Below, piece after piece: positions 10,136 to 21,573 of a stretch of 26,276 nucleotides of DNA. Position 1 is the stretch's first letter; each line of letters begins with the position of its first letter. The notes beneath the pieces were generated by a model, which was not told where the DNA came from, did no database searches, and saw only the letters and a list, made by a program, of their open reading frames with translations. The stretch is from Flammula alnicola (taxonomy: Eukaryota > Basidiomycota > Agaricomycetes > Agaricales > Strophariaceae), in assembly GCA_015499995.1 (NCBI GenBank), contig JADNRV010000530.1, positions 1 through 26,276 on the forward strand, written 5' to 3'. Position numbers and translations under genes: made by a program.

Positions 10136-11860
10136 TTCAGAATTACGTCCTCAAGAGCACAAGTGACTAACGAGAACAATCACATCCTGACCCATCTTGG
10201 ACAACCTCAATCTCATCCACCTAGAAGAAATCACCTCTTCCACAACTGGTTTGTTTGCGCGGCATGCAGGAGCGGATGCAATGAAATGAAATTGGCTGAC
10301 TACATTACGTAAGTAATTCAGGTAAATAATTACCTCGCCAGCGCATCGTGGATAATGAGAGCAGGTAACTACGGAGAGAAATGATCACTACATGTTGTGC
10401 TGAATTGAGAGATTAGTGTTAGAGGATGTGATGTGAGATAGATGATAGGGCAATGCGGTAGTTTGAGTTTTCGGAGAAGTATGAAAAGGTGAGAATGTCC
10501 CAAGAATGTCCGGCGCACGAGGCCCCAAATCCTTCCTGCAAGTCTAACTGCAGCTGAATGGTAGTCGTTCGCAAGGCGTTGAGAGTACCCAAAGAGGACC
10601 CGGGAAGCTCCCGCCAAAGCTTGTCCGGATTTTCGCGGATTTTCGACCAAAAAAACGTCAAAATTCTGTCCGGTTTTGGCGGATTTGAGAGCCCCGCAGG
10701 CAGACCCTCTCCGGTTTCGCGGATTTGAGCCCCATTTTGGTGGAAATTTCGGAAGACGTAAGCACGAGACGGTCTAGAGCCGGACCAAAATGGGACAAAT
10801 GGTATGTAGCTTTGTAGAACGTGATGGAGGCGCTTGGAGGCGCAATTGAGGACACCGGGAATAAAATACAAAGAAAATGTTGAATTTGGGTGATTTTGGT
10901 GCGCCGCCCGGCTCCGCAAATTTTCTATTTTAGGATGGACCCTGAGGCCTGAGGAGCCTTGTCCGCCTACGCGGATTTGGGACCAGTGAACGCTATTGAC
11001 CAGGACCCCCGATAATCCCAAGGGAGGTAGTGCCATATAGCAGGCATCGATGAACTTAGATATGCATTGCACCATCCTTGAAGGCACATATCCGGCGATG
11101 GCAGCAACGCTAGGAGAAAATGTTGCTATGCCTAAGACTTCAATGGATTGCCAAGTACATTATTACGTGCTCTTGCAATGCATAAAAACCTTTGCTCATG
11201 GTAATTAGTGCATAGCCCTCTCTTTTGTGTTGCTCGACATCCTGTGTCCGATACATATCCTATTCATAATCTAAACCATATGAATTTCCTGTGTCCATTT
11301 TGCCATGCTTGGCACTAGATTGATGAGTGTGTCACTTCTTCAACAAAATCTTGACCCAAATTTGAGAATTCATGTTGCAGACAAATGAATGTGATGGCTT
11401 CTGCAAAATATAATGCTGCTCCCACCTTCACATCCATGGGTGTCGAAACACCCCTTCCGCTCACATCATTGCAAATAATACAGCTGGTCCTTCAGGGACT
11501 GTCCACACTCCACCTGTTAGCAGCAGGAATACGACAATAGTCATCCTGATAACTCCTACAAGCATGAGGCTCCAAAATGGGCACATATCGACAATGCAGC
11601 CAAAGAGTGATTGCTCACAAGTTACATAAAATAGTGACTTATTGGAAATACAACCCTATATTTAATGCCCAGATTCTGCGCGATAATTCCGGAACACCTG
11701 GAAAACCTGGAGCACATTCTATTGCATCTGAAGAAATGATACGTATCATAATTCTCAATCGGCAAGTACCCGTGTGGAGCACGGGGATGAGCTAGTTACT
11801 TGTTAACTTCACAGGAAAATATCTGCTTTGCAGTCATAAAATGCAAATAGTAGGCAGACT
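10136..11860. other. Gene-poor interval with CGCGGATTT motifs
   Basis: The motif cgcggattt(g/t) recurs at about 10631, 10678, 10718 and 10971. A minus-strand open frame of 222 codons (10419-11087) spans these motifs, but its composition is irregular and it resembles no family I know, so I do not call it a gene. A similar small palindromic segment, taattcaggta...ttacc...gccag, occurs at 10313-10345 and 11948-11983. Nothing else is supported. Confidence 0.45.
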
Positions 11861-12799
11861 TATGACTGACCAAATGCACATTTATTCCCGCGCGTGCGCC
11901 ATCAGTCTCCGCGCGCGCGCGGCACCTCAAAATTGGGATTTCATTGAATAATTCAGGTAGCTACTAAGTAACTACCTTGCCAGGTCTTCATTGGAATAAA
12001 ATATGGATACATAATACTGCAAGGGGGACGTTAGCCGGACTAGCACTCCCCAACTGCGAAAGCTACCACCGGTGGTACACTTCTGTTTTCCCGGAGGTGA
12101 CGGGCCGTGCTGCCGAAGGCTGCTCATTATCGAGTTGGCGGCAAGTTGGCGGGCTTGAATTCAAACTCAAATGTGAGGAAAGCAGAAGGTTTAATCACTC
12201 TAACTTTATTATCTGCATAACGTGTCAACAATTATATCTACAATAAAGGCAAATACTGGCCTTAGGGCCTCTCTCTCGCTAGAACCTGCATACTTCATCT
12301 AGTAATTTGAGAGGCAAATGTGCCTATACCTAAATTTCATATCATAGAAACCCACTGATTAACTCTACAATATAGTAAATGTAAAGTATTTATTAAAACT
12401 TGAAATGAGGTGTACTTTTTAGTACTCGCAAAGTCAAGCTTCGTAGACTTTCAGCTGAATTTCGACTCAGAAACCCTCCAAATGCGACCTAGAGAGCAGA
12501 CACATGGATGCATGAGAATCATTCAGTTATAGAAAGCTATGAGGACCTTCAATTTAAATCTGCTTTGAGCCAAGCATGAATGAATTTATAAGTCTTGTGT
12601 GTGGACCCTAGCAGCTGGATATATGTAGCTTGTCAATCAGAAATCTGACAAAAGAACAAGTGTATTGCAGTAATTAGTTGTGAGTTATAACAAGCAAGAG
12701 GACAAGCTATGGAACGGGAGGCCATGAATTTCTGTGTTAGAGGTACGGCGCGCGCGCGCGGGGCCAGTGTGGGAATAAATGTGCACTTGGTCAGTCATA
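11861..12799. mobile_element. 939 bp inverted-repeat element, copy 1 (TATGACTG family)
   Basis: The ends are TATGACTGACCAAATGCAC at 11861 and its near-perfect inverse ending at 12799. Both are followed inward by 'tttattcc' and an alternating GC tract (cgcgcgtgcgc and cgcgcgcgcgc on the left, gcgcgcgcgcg on the right). A 6 bp direct repeat CAGACT flanks it (11855-11860, 12800-12805), consistent with a target duplication. No transposase is visible inside. The open frame at 11977-12246 lies within it and is unrecognised. Confidence 0.8.
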
Positions 12800-12805
12800 C
12801 AGACT

Positions 12806-12923
12806 ATGGTAGACCCGATATGTTAATATGCAACAGAAGTTTACATTTTTCTGAGTTTGAGGTCAAGCGCGGGCGAGGGCTCAGGGAGGCGCGTGAGAAT
12901 AAATGTGCATTTGGTCAGCCATA
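12806..12923. mobile_element. Solo or partial end of the TATGACTG family
   Basis: The segment ends in 'gaataaatgtgcatttgg' then 'tcagccata', a diverged copy of the family terminus, preceded by GC-rich sequence (gcgcgggcgagggc). The opposite end at about 12805 (tatggtagacc) is only weakly similar and I see no target duplication. It may be a deleted element or the relic of an older insertion next to copy 1. Confidence 0.55.
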
Positions 12924-13056
12924 GTAGATTATATTATGCAAGCCGTGCATGTTACTAGCGCAGTGACCGCCGCCCGCCTCGGCAGCATAACGGTACGAGC
13001 AGAAAGTGCAGAGGTTTGTGCGGAGGGCATCCGTGGGATAATTGTTGGTAATAGGT

Positions 13057-13981
13057 TATGACTGCCCAGGTGCACTTTTATTCCCACGCGCGCGCGCGCG
13101 CGAGTTGTGTCTGTGTGTGCACCCGAGGTGACCTCAACCTATAATTTCGTCAGGCTATCACCTCAAACATTCTAATTGGACCTCCCTCAATGTATTTATT
13201 AGTTGTAAACAGCTCATATCACCATCTGTTAACCCAAAATGAAGTGAACGGAACCATTTTTGACAATGGTCAAACACTTTCCCACGGGTGCTACAATCTC
13301 TACCGAGAAAGCATTTGGGAGTTCAGTGGAGAAATTTGAAGGCGACAATCCTTTCGTCAAATCTGTTATAGCAATAATTTAAATTTATTACAAGTTTTAT
13401 ATTAAAGACCTCTTATAAATAGCAGATTAATTGCTACGTTCAGACTTCGGTGTATGCATACCCAGGAGCCCCAAGCTGACTCAAATCCAAAATCTCTGAA
13501 CCTTCAACAAACCTACAACGCTCGAAAATAAACTGAGCCCATTGAATAGACCTTTCCACAACTATTCTTTTAGTTAAATATTAATATTGTTGAACCTTGA
13601 GCAGGTCTTAATGATAGTCTTTTAGATTTGAGGTGCATGAGGCCTTCAAAGTATAACTAAGCCAAATTGTAAGAAATTTAGATTATTGCTACAAAAGAAT
13701 CACCTTCAAATTTCTCCCCTGAACTCCCGAATGCTTTCTCGGTAGAGATTGTAGCACCCGTGGGAAAGTGTTTGACCATTGTCAAAAATGGTTCTGCTCA
13801 CTTCATTTTGGGTGAACAAATGGTGATAAATGCTTTTACAACTAATAAATATATGAGGGAGGTCCAATGGAGCTGACAGCCTGATGAAATGTATTTACTG
13901 AGTTGAGGCCACCTCGGATGCACACACAGACACAACTCGCGCGCGCGCGCGCATGGAATAAAATGCACCTGGGCAGTCCTA
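13057..13981. mobile_element. 925 bp inverted-repeat element, copy 2 (TATGACTG family)
   Basis: The left end is TATGACTGCCCAGGTGCAC and the right end reads, inverted, TAGGACTGCCCAGGTGCA. Inverted similarity extends about 300 bp from each end and includes an alternating CG tract (13087-13101, 13938-13952), a tgtgtctgtgtgtgc stretch and 'accgagaaagcatt'. It is flanked by ATAGGT (13051-13056, 13982-13987), or TAATAGGT if the terminal TA is counted with the target. The long inverted arms with a short AT-rich centre make it foldback-like. It is non-autonomous. Confidence 0.85.
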
Positions 13982-14046
13982 ATAGGTGGTGTGGTCCACG
14001 CACTCTGCGCGCAGCGCACCTGGCTCCCAGTCGATCCGACAAGGTG

Positions 14047-14102
14047 CATCACGCACCACGCATCACGCATCACGCATCACGCATCACGCACCATGCATCA
14101 TG
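14047..14102. repeat. 7 bp tandem repeat (CATCACG) x 8
   Basis: Eight consecutive 7 bp units are present. Five are exactly catcacg, and three differ by one or two bases (caccacg, caccatg, catcatg). The array starts 65 bp after the right end of the copy-2 element. Confidence 0.9.
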
Positions 14103-14997
14103 TCTCCATTGTTGCGCTATTAGTGGGCTAATTTCGTTCAATTTGGACACATTACTACGGCCAAATAAAATGCTAAAAGGATTGTAGAAGGTATTTAGAA
14201 TTCGACGAGTATCGAAGAAAATTCGAAGAAATGCTTGAGAAATGCAGTATTACTATAATAGATAAACACAGCGGGAGCACGTGACGTAAAATCCCTCCTC
14301 AGTGTTCTCCTCGTCATTCCCGCTCGGTTTTGTTGGTAATAACAATCCTTTTCATTCTTTAATACATGTCTATTGGTTGTGATAATGATACAAGCGATGC
14401 TACAGCATTTTCCTGCCCTCCTCGTCGTCTGCGATGCTGATTCCACGGTCCACCGTGCCAGTGGCAGTTGTGTAGCACCCTGTCTTCTCCTAGTCTCCCC
14501 GCATCGTATCTGACACCACGCCTGCCCATTTATCCTTCCATTTCTGCGATATTTCCATCGCTTCATTGGTGCGCTCCCAGACAGTATTGCGAGGTTGATG
14601 AGGGTAACCGTACAACCAAGATTTTGCCGCCGTTTGGCAAAGGCGAGAATCTGAGAACAAAAGGAGCTCCTAGACCCTAAGCATCGAGAAGCTGGCGTGA
14701 CGGCAGGATTGGGGGTGGGGGGGGGGGGGGGGAACGGTCACGGTGGCTGGTGCGATGGCGGTGAGCACTGAGCAGCGAATTTGAGCACGGCGGGGGCGAT
14801 GTTTGGCTTTGTGAGCTGGGGGAGGGCGCCGGCGGCGCGGGGGCATGTGACCGAGTCCATAGACCACGGAAAATCTATGAAAATATGGAGTTTCGAGAGC
14901 ATTCTTGATTTGCCAAATCCATGGAGTCCATAGAGTTGATGTAGTCACGAGATCTTGGGGTGAGAGGCACGTGATTACGAACGCGTCAAACGCGTCT
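14103..14997. other. Intergenic interval with a G16 run
   Basis: This region changes from AT-rich to GC-rich. A minus-strand stretch around 14470-14640 looks mildly coding-like but matches nothing I know. A run of five G, one T and sixteen G lies at 14711-14732. No gene is supported. Confidence 0.4.
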
Positions 14998-15005
14998 ACT
15001 TAAGT

Positions 15006-15299
15006 ACTATGGCCCTACCACCGATCCGGCGCTACCTACATCTCGGACGTCTTTTTTGAAATAAATGGAGTTAAAGTGTTTTCTTCAAGGGTTTTATCGC
15101 TCAAACTTGGTAGAACGGATGAAGGGCACAGAGCCGTGTGCTGGCCCATTTTTCAACCTGGAATATGAGAAACCAAGCAAGCAATAGAGAAAATTCTGAA
15201 AATCGAGTGACACTAAAATGTTACAAATTGTCACGAATTCCCTGCCAAAAATGTGACCGCCGAGATGTAGGTAGCGCCGGATCGGTGGTAGGCCATAGT
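15006..15299. mobile_element. 294 bp MITE with ~45 bp terminal inverted repeats
   Basis: The left end actatggccctaccacc is inverted at the right end, and the match continues through 'gatccggcgctacctacat'. The two arms differ by one C in a CCC/CC run. The flanking sequence is ACTTAAGT on both sides (14998-15005, 15300-15307), fitting an 8 bp target duplication. This octamer is its own reverse complement, so it could also be read as part of the inverted repeat. No open frame of note lies inside. Confidence 0.82.
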
Positions 15300-15307
15300 A
15301 CTTAAGT

Positions 15308-16900
15308 CCTAGCGAAATAGGGCCCTCTAGTCACATTCAGCGCCCACTTTTTGTACAATAAAATGAATATTTCATTAACAGTATATACATATACATGTTT
15401 TGTATGAAGAGATGTGGCGAAATGCTAGGATCGCGCCTGGAATAGATGGCGCGATTCAAATAGCGCAGGCGGCTCCACCTTCCAGCGACCTTCCCTCCCT
15501 CGATGCCGGGACTGGGTCATCCCCTCACTTGTTGCCCTTCTCCACGGGATGGGCTGCAGTGGCGCCGTCGTTGCGGCATCTCGGAACTTGATGGTCGTCG
15601 TTGTGATGTCCTTCTGCGCTGGGGTGTCCGTTGTTGGGGTTGTCGTAGGAACAGGTGTGCTATAGCTCCTTCACGTAGCTCAACTTCCCTGAGTACGAGG
15701 GGCGGCGAGGTCGTCGATGCACAAGGATGTGGGTCAAGGTGCGGGTCGACCACCGAACACCCTTCGACCTGCACCCTAACACTCCGCCTACGCTGCGAGA
15801 CCTCCTTCCGACTCATGGCAGTCCGCCTCAAGCCAGTTCGTCATCTCCTCGCATTATTGCTCACGTAAAACATGGGTGCCGAGCTGGGAGACGTCGGGGT
15901 CTGGGAATTATTGGACATGGCGGTGGAGCGGCAGGAGAGTCGGCGCGAATTGATGTGAGCATGCTATCTCTTGCATGCTGCTGCAGTATGGAGGAGGGGC
16001 ATAGGTAGGTGGTCGACCACCGGTGGCGGTTTGGTTAGTGGCTGACAGGCAGGGACAGCAATGGCGGCTGCGTCGACCAATCTGCGGGTGGGGATGTTCA
16101 GTCTCCCTGCACGCAGTGTGAGCACGGAGGGGGCAAGGGTCGGTGGGTCGGCAAGCAGTGGTGGTGGTGGTGGTTGGAGGCTTGCAGGCGGTGCTCATCT
16201 TCGATGCATTCTTTCTGTAGGCGGGGGTGAATGGGTGGAAGGAGAAAAGCGGAAGGCGGCGAATCGGTCATGCAACTCAATTCGCCACGCACCTGGTGGG
16301 TTGGCCTCACCGCCTGCCCTTATAGTCCCCAGTCGGCCGTGAGCTACCGTGAGTTCGGAGGTTTCGCAGGGACAGGGCGAGGCAAGGACGAGGAGCAGAA
16401 GACGCGACTGGGCGGGGCGCGTTGTTTTGAAGTTGTTTTGGCGGCAGCAGCGATGGCAAAGACGCCGCATGAGGGATGCCACGGCGTGGGCTTCGGCCGA
16501 GGAGCTCAACAGGGGCATCAACAGGTTCGACATTCAACAAGCACCAACAACAAGCACGACCGGGAGAATCAACAACGTGTTAGGAAAGCACGAGGGGGTC
16601 GGAGCCTGAAAAGATCTGATCCGGTCATCGATCCTTGATCCGCTTCTCGTGGCTTTTCCCCTCTCCCGCCGCCGCCGCTGCTGCTGCCGGCCCCCCCCCC
16701 CCCCCCCCCTCTTGTTCGACATCTACCCCGCTCAGTTCCGCTCCGTTCCCTCTGAAAATTGCGGGGTCGGGGTCGGGAGGGCGAGGGGCGCCCGCACGGG
16801 CGCCACGGACGGGAACGGACGGGGTCGAAAAAGCGGAGGGGTCGGCTGAAGACTAATTTCGCTAGGAGATTGGAAGGTGGCATCGATGGAAATGGGCTTG
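15308..16900. other. GC-rich low-complexity block
   Basis: Many overlapping open frames exist on all frames because GC-rich DNA has few stop codons. They read as Pro/Arg/Ser/His-rich low-complexity sequence with no family resemblance. Notable features are a run of 19 C (16691-16709) preceded by gccgcc/ctgctg triplets, and a ggtggt run near 16160. No individual frame can be supported as a gene. Confidence 0.5.
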
Positions 16901-18240
16901 GCCGGGAGAAAAATCACTTAAGGACCAGATCCAGATTTGTCTCTTTCTCGTCGTCAGTTCTGCAATTTACTAGTAGCGATACGAATCACATCATCAGGAG
17001 TAACAACTTGTATATTTTTGTAGGATTATTATAGACCCTCGAATAGAAAAAATCCTGTCCAGGGATATGGAGTTTTCTCTCTCGAAAATCTTCACCTCTG
17101 GCAATGCCTTACAGTTTTGAGCGCCGAAAAAGTGACTTTTAGTGACCTCAGACGTTATTGATTTTTCATCCCACCATTCGCCAGAATAATGACAGACCGG
17201 AGACCCACACGATAGCTGTACTTATACAAAGATCGATATACTACCTGTGAATAATAGCGCAATGAAGAGCATTAAAATTTTCATACCTCCACACATAAAC
17301 TATGGAAAGTTGAAATGATAAAATGCGGAATTTTCAACTGATACAAGTACTGAGATTCCTGGTGCCCGCTTGCTAAAATTTCGGAGGGCCCTGCCTTTCA
17401 GAAAACACAGTAAGATTCGAAGTGGAAATCGGCCTCAACTTTACGGACCTGTCAGTATGCCTCGATGGGACGGCTAAGTAGAGTGAAACCCGCTCCCGTC
17501 CTGCGTGACCCAGGACAAAATTGCAGACAGTCCGCGATGCTAGGAAAAATATGACACCAATATTAACCTTGGCTGCAGCCGAGCGCAACTGAATGTCCCT
17601 TTCGTTGTTCTTCGACTGTCGTTTTGATCTTCTGGTGCGGCTACCACGTTGAGTCCATTAGCGGCCGGGGGATGCGAAGGCCGTGTTTCAATCGCCGGTT
17701 TTACGAGGTAATAAATCTTGAACGCTGGGGTCGTCCAAAAGAGTCTACCGTAGGCAAGAGAAAGCGGTGCATGCCGCAAATCCAGATTGCTTTGGGAATC
17801 AAGCTTATTCAGCTAGTCGTTGATGCTGGAGAAGATGTTGAGAGGAAACGAGTCTGAGTCCGTGTGACGCTCTATTTCTCCTTGCCGAAATCTGAAGTTC
17901 GTTTGACACTACCAATAGTTAGATTGGTCCAAGACGAGGTCAGTGCATTGTGTCGCCGAAACGAAGTCAAAAAAAGCAAGGAGATACGAGCAGGACTTGT
18001 ACCTCCGCCCACAAGAGGAACAGATAAGAGCGTTGGTCCGAAATCTGGTTCAAATGCATCGCAATTGTTGTGTGAGTGTGGAATTTTTAGTGGTAGACTT
18101 CACGGAGTCGTCCGCATGAGGAATGTATACCTTTAGTATAGAGCACACGAAAAAAAGACGCAGCGTCGATCGAGGAGCGGTTGGTCTCGCGATTCCAGTT
18201 ACTTGCCCAATAGAACCATCACTCGCGCCCGACGAGACGG
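16901..18240. other. Interval without a supported gene
   Basis: Moderate-GC sequence with short open frames on both strands, all under about 100 codons and unrecognised. I see no repeat, RNA gene or element boundary here. Confidence 0.4.
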
Positions 18241-18242
18241 AG

Positions 18243-19734
18243 TTACCGCAAAGCACCGACATCGACGAGAGTGCCATCGGAAGACATATCTTCGAGCCCA
18301 ATGAGGACAAACTTGTGCAATAGACCATTCCAGTCCCGGTTCTCCGTTTCGGCCGCACGATCCCGGCACCAGGCAAAGGGAGCGGCAACAGTGGAGGACG
18401 AAAAAGATTTGCTGAGGTCAATGAAGGAGTGCGGAGCAACGAGCGAGACACCGAAGTGGAGAGGACGGACGGGACGGGCACGGGGGGTCGATCGCCGCCC
18501 GCTCGCGCGGCTTGATGCACGGAGGGCGAAGGCAGAGAGCTTAACACAGCGGACGGGACAAAAAAATAGACGCAGATGCAGACGATGTGGACGAAAACAT
18601 CCCTGTGCGCGGGAAAGCATACTTGCGAGTAGCTGCAGCAGCAGCAGAACTGCAACAATACCCTCAGTGCGTGAAGAGTTCGCCGACATCTTCTTCAGCC
18701 CACTAGCTGGAAACGGAGGCAGCGACTTCTCCTTATCGTACACCCTCTTCCTGCTTCCAGAAAGCGTTGTCGTCGTCGAGGCGATGGAATCAAAGTCGTC
18801 TTTCGGTGCGATAGGCATCGGGATGCCCAACGTTGAAGACGGCTCATCTCCAGACAGCCGCTTCGTCCTCAACGGTCACGGATGCTGATCCAACGAGATC
18901 CAGTGGAATTCCTGCCATCACCGCTGCTCCTCGTGCCTGGCTTCCTAATCCTCGAGGCGGTTGCGCCTGATCACCAGCCGGAATAGTAACCTCCACTCTC
19001 GTCGTCATCGCGCTGGTGCGGCTGCGCCATGACCTTGGCGGTAACGACAATCTGCCAGACTTGCCTGCAGACGGCCGGCGCTGTCGCTGGGCACACTCAT
19101 CCGACTCCTTGAGTGTGTTGTCTTCCTCCTCGTCATCGTACTCGTCGTAGTTATCGAACTCGCGCTCGCGCTCAGATTCAAGGAGCGCTGGTCATAATGG
19201 AGGATGCTGATGATCGACGAAATAAGTTGAGAGTGGAAACGAGGGTGAGCAGGACGCGCATCTTCGTCCTCTGATAAGAAGCAAAGAGTGAATTTCATTA
19301 GAATTGAACAGGATATAAAAAGATAATGAAGAAAAAGAAGACATTCCAACCAAATACGTGAATCGCAACCTCCATTAAAAGTTCAACCAATAAATTGGCG
19401 ATAAGCCACCAAATCCAGTCAAGAATGCACGGCCAACTTGATCGGGGAGTGAAAGAAAAAAAAAATGGAAAAGAAGATAAAAACGAAAAACGAAAAGATC
19501 GAGACCCACCTATCACTCCACCCATCCCCCGTCGTAAGCCCAATATCAACAACTTCCCATTCCCTGCCTCACCCTGGTTCGGAGTATCTCGCTCATCCTT
19601 GATGACACCGACTTGGTCATAGTCGACGCTACTCCAGCAATATCAATATCTACCCAACCAGTTGAGGACAATTTTGAAGAAATCAACGTACCATTCGACA
19701 CCACATTGAGTATACTCCCCGGCCGCTCATCCAT
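18243..19734 (-). other. Possible fragmented Ser/Arg-rich coding region (uncertain)
   Basis: Several minus-strand stretches have protein-like composition and follow one another in different frames: 19546-19734 (a Ser/Thr-rich start with a candidate donor gtgagg), about 19080-19200 (acidic, Asp/Glu/Tyr-rich), 18890-19090 (Arg/Ser-rich) and 18640-18872 (containing GIPMPIAPKDDFDS). They could be exons of one low-complexity protein, or a decayed gene. I could not join them with clean splice sites and recognise no domain. A 205-codon plus-strand frame (18271-18888) overlaps and cannot be excluded. Confidence 0.25.
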
Positions 19735-20061
19735 CGCGTATTTACACGCGATTGAGCACCCGGCAGGAGCTTCGAGTCGGACGAGAGCAAGCCGTGATAG
19801 ACTATCAAATGTCTATAATAAAAATAAAACCAAAACATGAGCAACCGCAACCGCGACTCGACAAAAAAAAAAAAAAAGAAAAAAAGACGATGAGCAAAAA
19901 GACATACGGCAGCGTACCAGTTCCAAACTCGAATCCGAATCACCCTCACTCTCTCCTCCTCCTTGTCCTCTCGTCTGCCGATGCCTATACCTTCCCTAGA
20001 AGCAGCATACGTCCGTTTGATGGTGATAGTAATCATTCTTGCGGTAGTGATGTTATTGCTA

Positions 20062-20940
20062 CTAGCGGCGGTTGTAGCAAGAGACGAAGACGACCGCAGC
20101 GCAGGTGGTGGCAGTGGTAGCGCGGAGGACCCAGACTTGAAAAAAGCCGGCTGCACACGCGACTTGGGCTCTTTCGTCTATCCCCGCCCCCAGCACGATC
20201 AGCACGATCAGCACTCGCACTCGCTGCCTCGTTCGAATCGGACATGCCGAGGTCGCCTCGCTTCCTTTTCCTCCACGCGCAACGTCCTCAACTTCCACCA
20301 CCTTCGTCTTCTTAACCATAATAACCCCAAGCGGTTTTGGCTCACCGTCCTCATCCTCCACGGGTATGCCTAATCCCAATCCCAAGCCCTTCACCCCCTC
20401 CTGCTGCTCCTGTCCTTCCAACACTCCTTGTTCTCTAGGCGCACCAGGCACAGGCAGCAGCTCCTCGTTCAGCGGCGCATAAACCGGCTCTGGTTTACCC
20501 TCCTCCAACCGGTTCTGACCCCGAGTGTGCACCCCAAACACCTTCAGCTCCGCGCGCAGCTCGAGGCAGAGGTCTGACTCTTTGATCGTCGGCGGCGCGG
20601 GGTAAGGACGATGAGGAGGCTTCGTCCATTGTCGTTGGTGATGGAGACATACTGAGGGAAGGCGATGACGATGAAGTGTTGGGATCGGGAGTAGTCATGG
20701 TGTCAGACGAGGCTGAGAGCTGGGTCGTGGTGGATAAAGATGCGAGCCCTGTCGATTTCGCAGGGAATGTGTAGTTTGCCGACATGGAAGAAGCTGGAGG
20801 AGGGATGCTGTTCGTCGACAGGGCGTATGCAGTCGACAACGACGACAAAGAGAGAGTTGGTGGTGCATTGGGGACCCGTATGGGCCCCGAGGCGGTGATT
20901 TGCTACGTGTGCTAGGCGAGTTGTGGGCTGACAATAAGAA
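20062..20940 (-). other. Possible coding region, Ser-rich then Glu/Pro-rich (uncertain)
   Basis: A Ser/Thr-rich frame at 20620-20848 is followed, in another frame, by 20062-20541, which reads as charged sequence (includes GVHTRGQNRLEEGKPEPVY and VKKTKVVEVEDVA). A perfect donor gtatgt occurs at about 20653-20648 on the minus strand, so splicing between the frames is plausible, although I could not settle the acceptor. Family unknown. The far end (20062-20150) loses protein-like character. Confidence 0.3.
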
Positions 20941-21002
20941 TACCTATTATACGGAATTAGCTTGCAATTTGGTGTCAAATGACGCTCGGAGGACTCTGGA
21001 TA

Positions 21003-21218
21003 CAGGGTCTTGCAAAAAAACGTAGAGTCAATCATTCACTACGCATTTGTTTGTACAGCGTTGCCACCCACCAAAAAAAGAAAGATTGATGATCTTGTCA
21101 CTCATCAGTCACAAAGTTGCTGTAGCGAGAAAGCGTGATATCCGTTTTTATACCTACACAAAGCTGTACAAACAGACCTCTGAGAATGATTGACTCTACG
21201 TTTTTATGCAAGACCCTG
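21003..21218. mobile_element. 216 bp TA-flanked MITE (Tc1/mariner-like)
   Basis: The ends are cagggtcttgca and its inverse tgcaagaccctg, with inverted similarity through 'acgtagagtcaatcatt' and, after a mismatched patch, 'tttgtttgtacag'. TA dinucleotides flank both ends (21001-21002, 21219-21220), the usual Tc1/mariner/pogo target duplication. There is no transposase. The right end supplies an in-frame ATG at 21206 that artificially extends the open frame of the adjacent dehydrogenase fragment. Confidence 0.85.
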
Positions 21219-21238
21219 TAATATCGTTTTTACATAAC

Positions 21239-21573
21239 TGTTCTAGTGTTCCTATGTCCAACCTCCCACGACTGATGAATGAGACGAAGCGGGATATCAC
21301 GGATGCGGGGCTGGTGTTGACGATCGTGGGCCATGTTGGGGATGGGAACTTCCTGGTGCTTATTTTGTTCAAGACAGACAAGGAAAAGGCGAAGGTGCGG
21401 GAGCTAGTGCAGCTAATGATGAAGCAGGCTACTGCTTGGACTGGACTTGCGCATGAACAGGCCTTGCTTCAGTCAAAAGTGTGGATAGACCGCGCTGCTC
21501 CATTTTCAGTTACGGGCAAACATGGGGTTGGGTTATCATGAGAAAGAAAGAGCATTTGGTCGAGGAAGGGAAC
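21239..21573 (+). pseudogene. DLD1: D-lactate dehydrogenase (cytochrome) C-terminal fragment
   Basis: The translation VPMSNLPRLMNETKRDI...GLVLTIVGHVGDGNFLVLILF followed by TGKHGVG and RKKEHLVEE matches the FAD-linked oxidase C-terminal domain of mitochondrial D-lactate dehydrogenases, which pass electrons from D-lactate to cytochrome c. Only about 110 of the usual ~550-590 residues are present, and no FAD-binding N-terminal domain is seen upstream. The family motif GHxGDGNFH has lost its last His (Leu here). About 20 extra residues sit before GKHGVG, and a stop plus frameshift separates GVG from KKEHLVEE. A MITE ends 20 bp upstream. This is a dead fragment; an intact copy presumably lies elsewhere. 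Confidence 0.85.

Noticed and set aside
10419..11087. 222-codon minus-strand open frame
   Set aside because: Longest frame in the window, but it runs over dispersed CGCGGATTT motifs, has irregular composition and no recognisable domain.
14047..14102. CRISPR-like regular array
   Set aside because: The 7 bp units are contiguous with no spacers; it is a simple tandem repeat, and the genome is eukaryotic.
15503..16883. Dense overlapping open frames of 60-135 codons
   Set aside because: All six frames are open because of high GC and low complexity; none stands out.
20226..20236. tRNA T-loop-like 'gttcgaatc'
   Set aside because: No matching acceptor, D or anticodon arms could be found around it.
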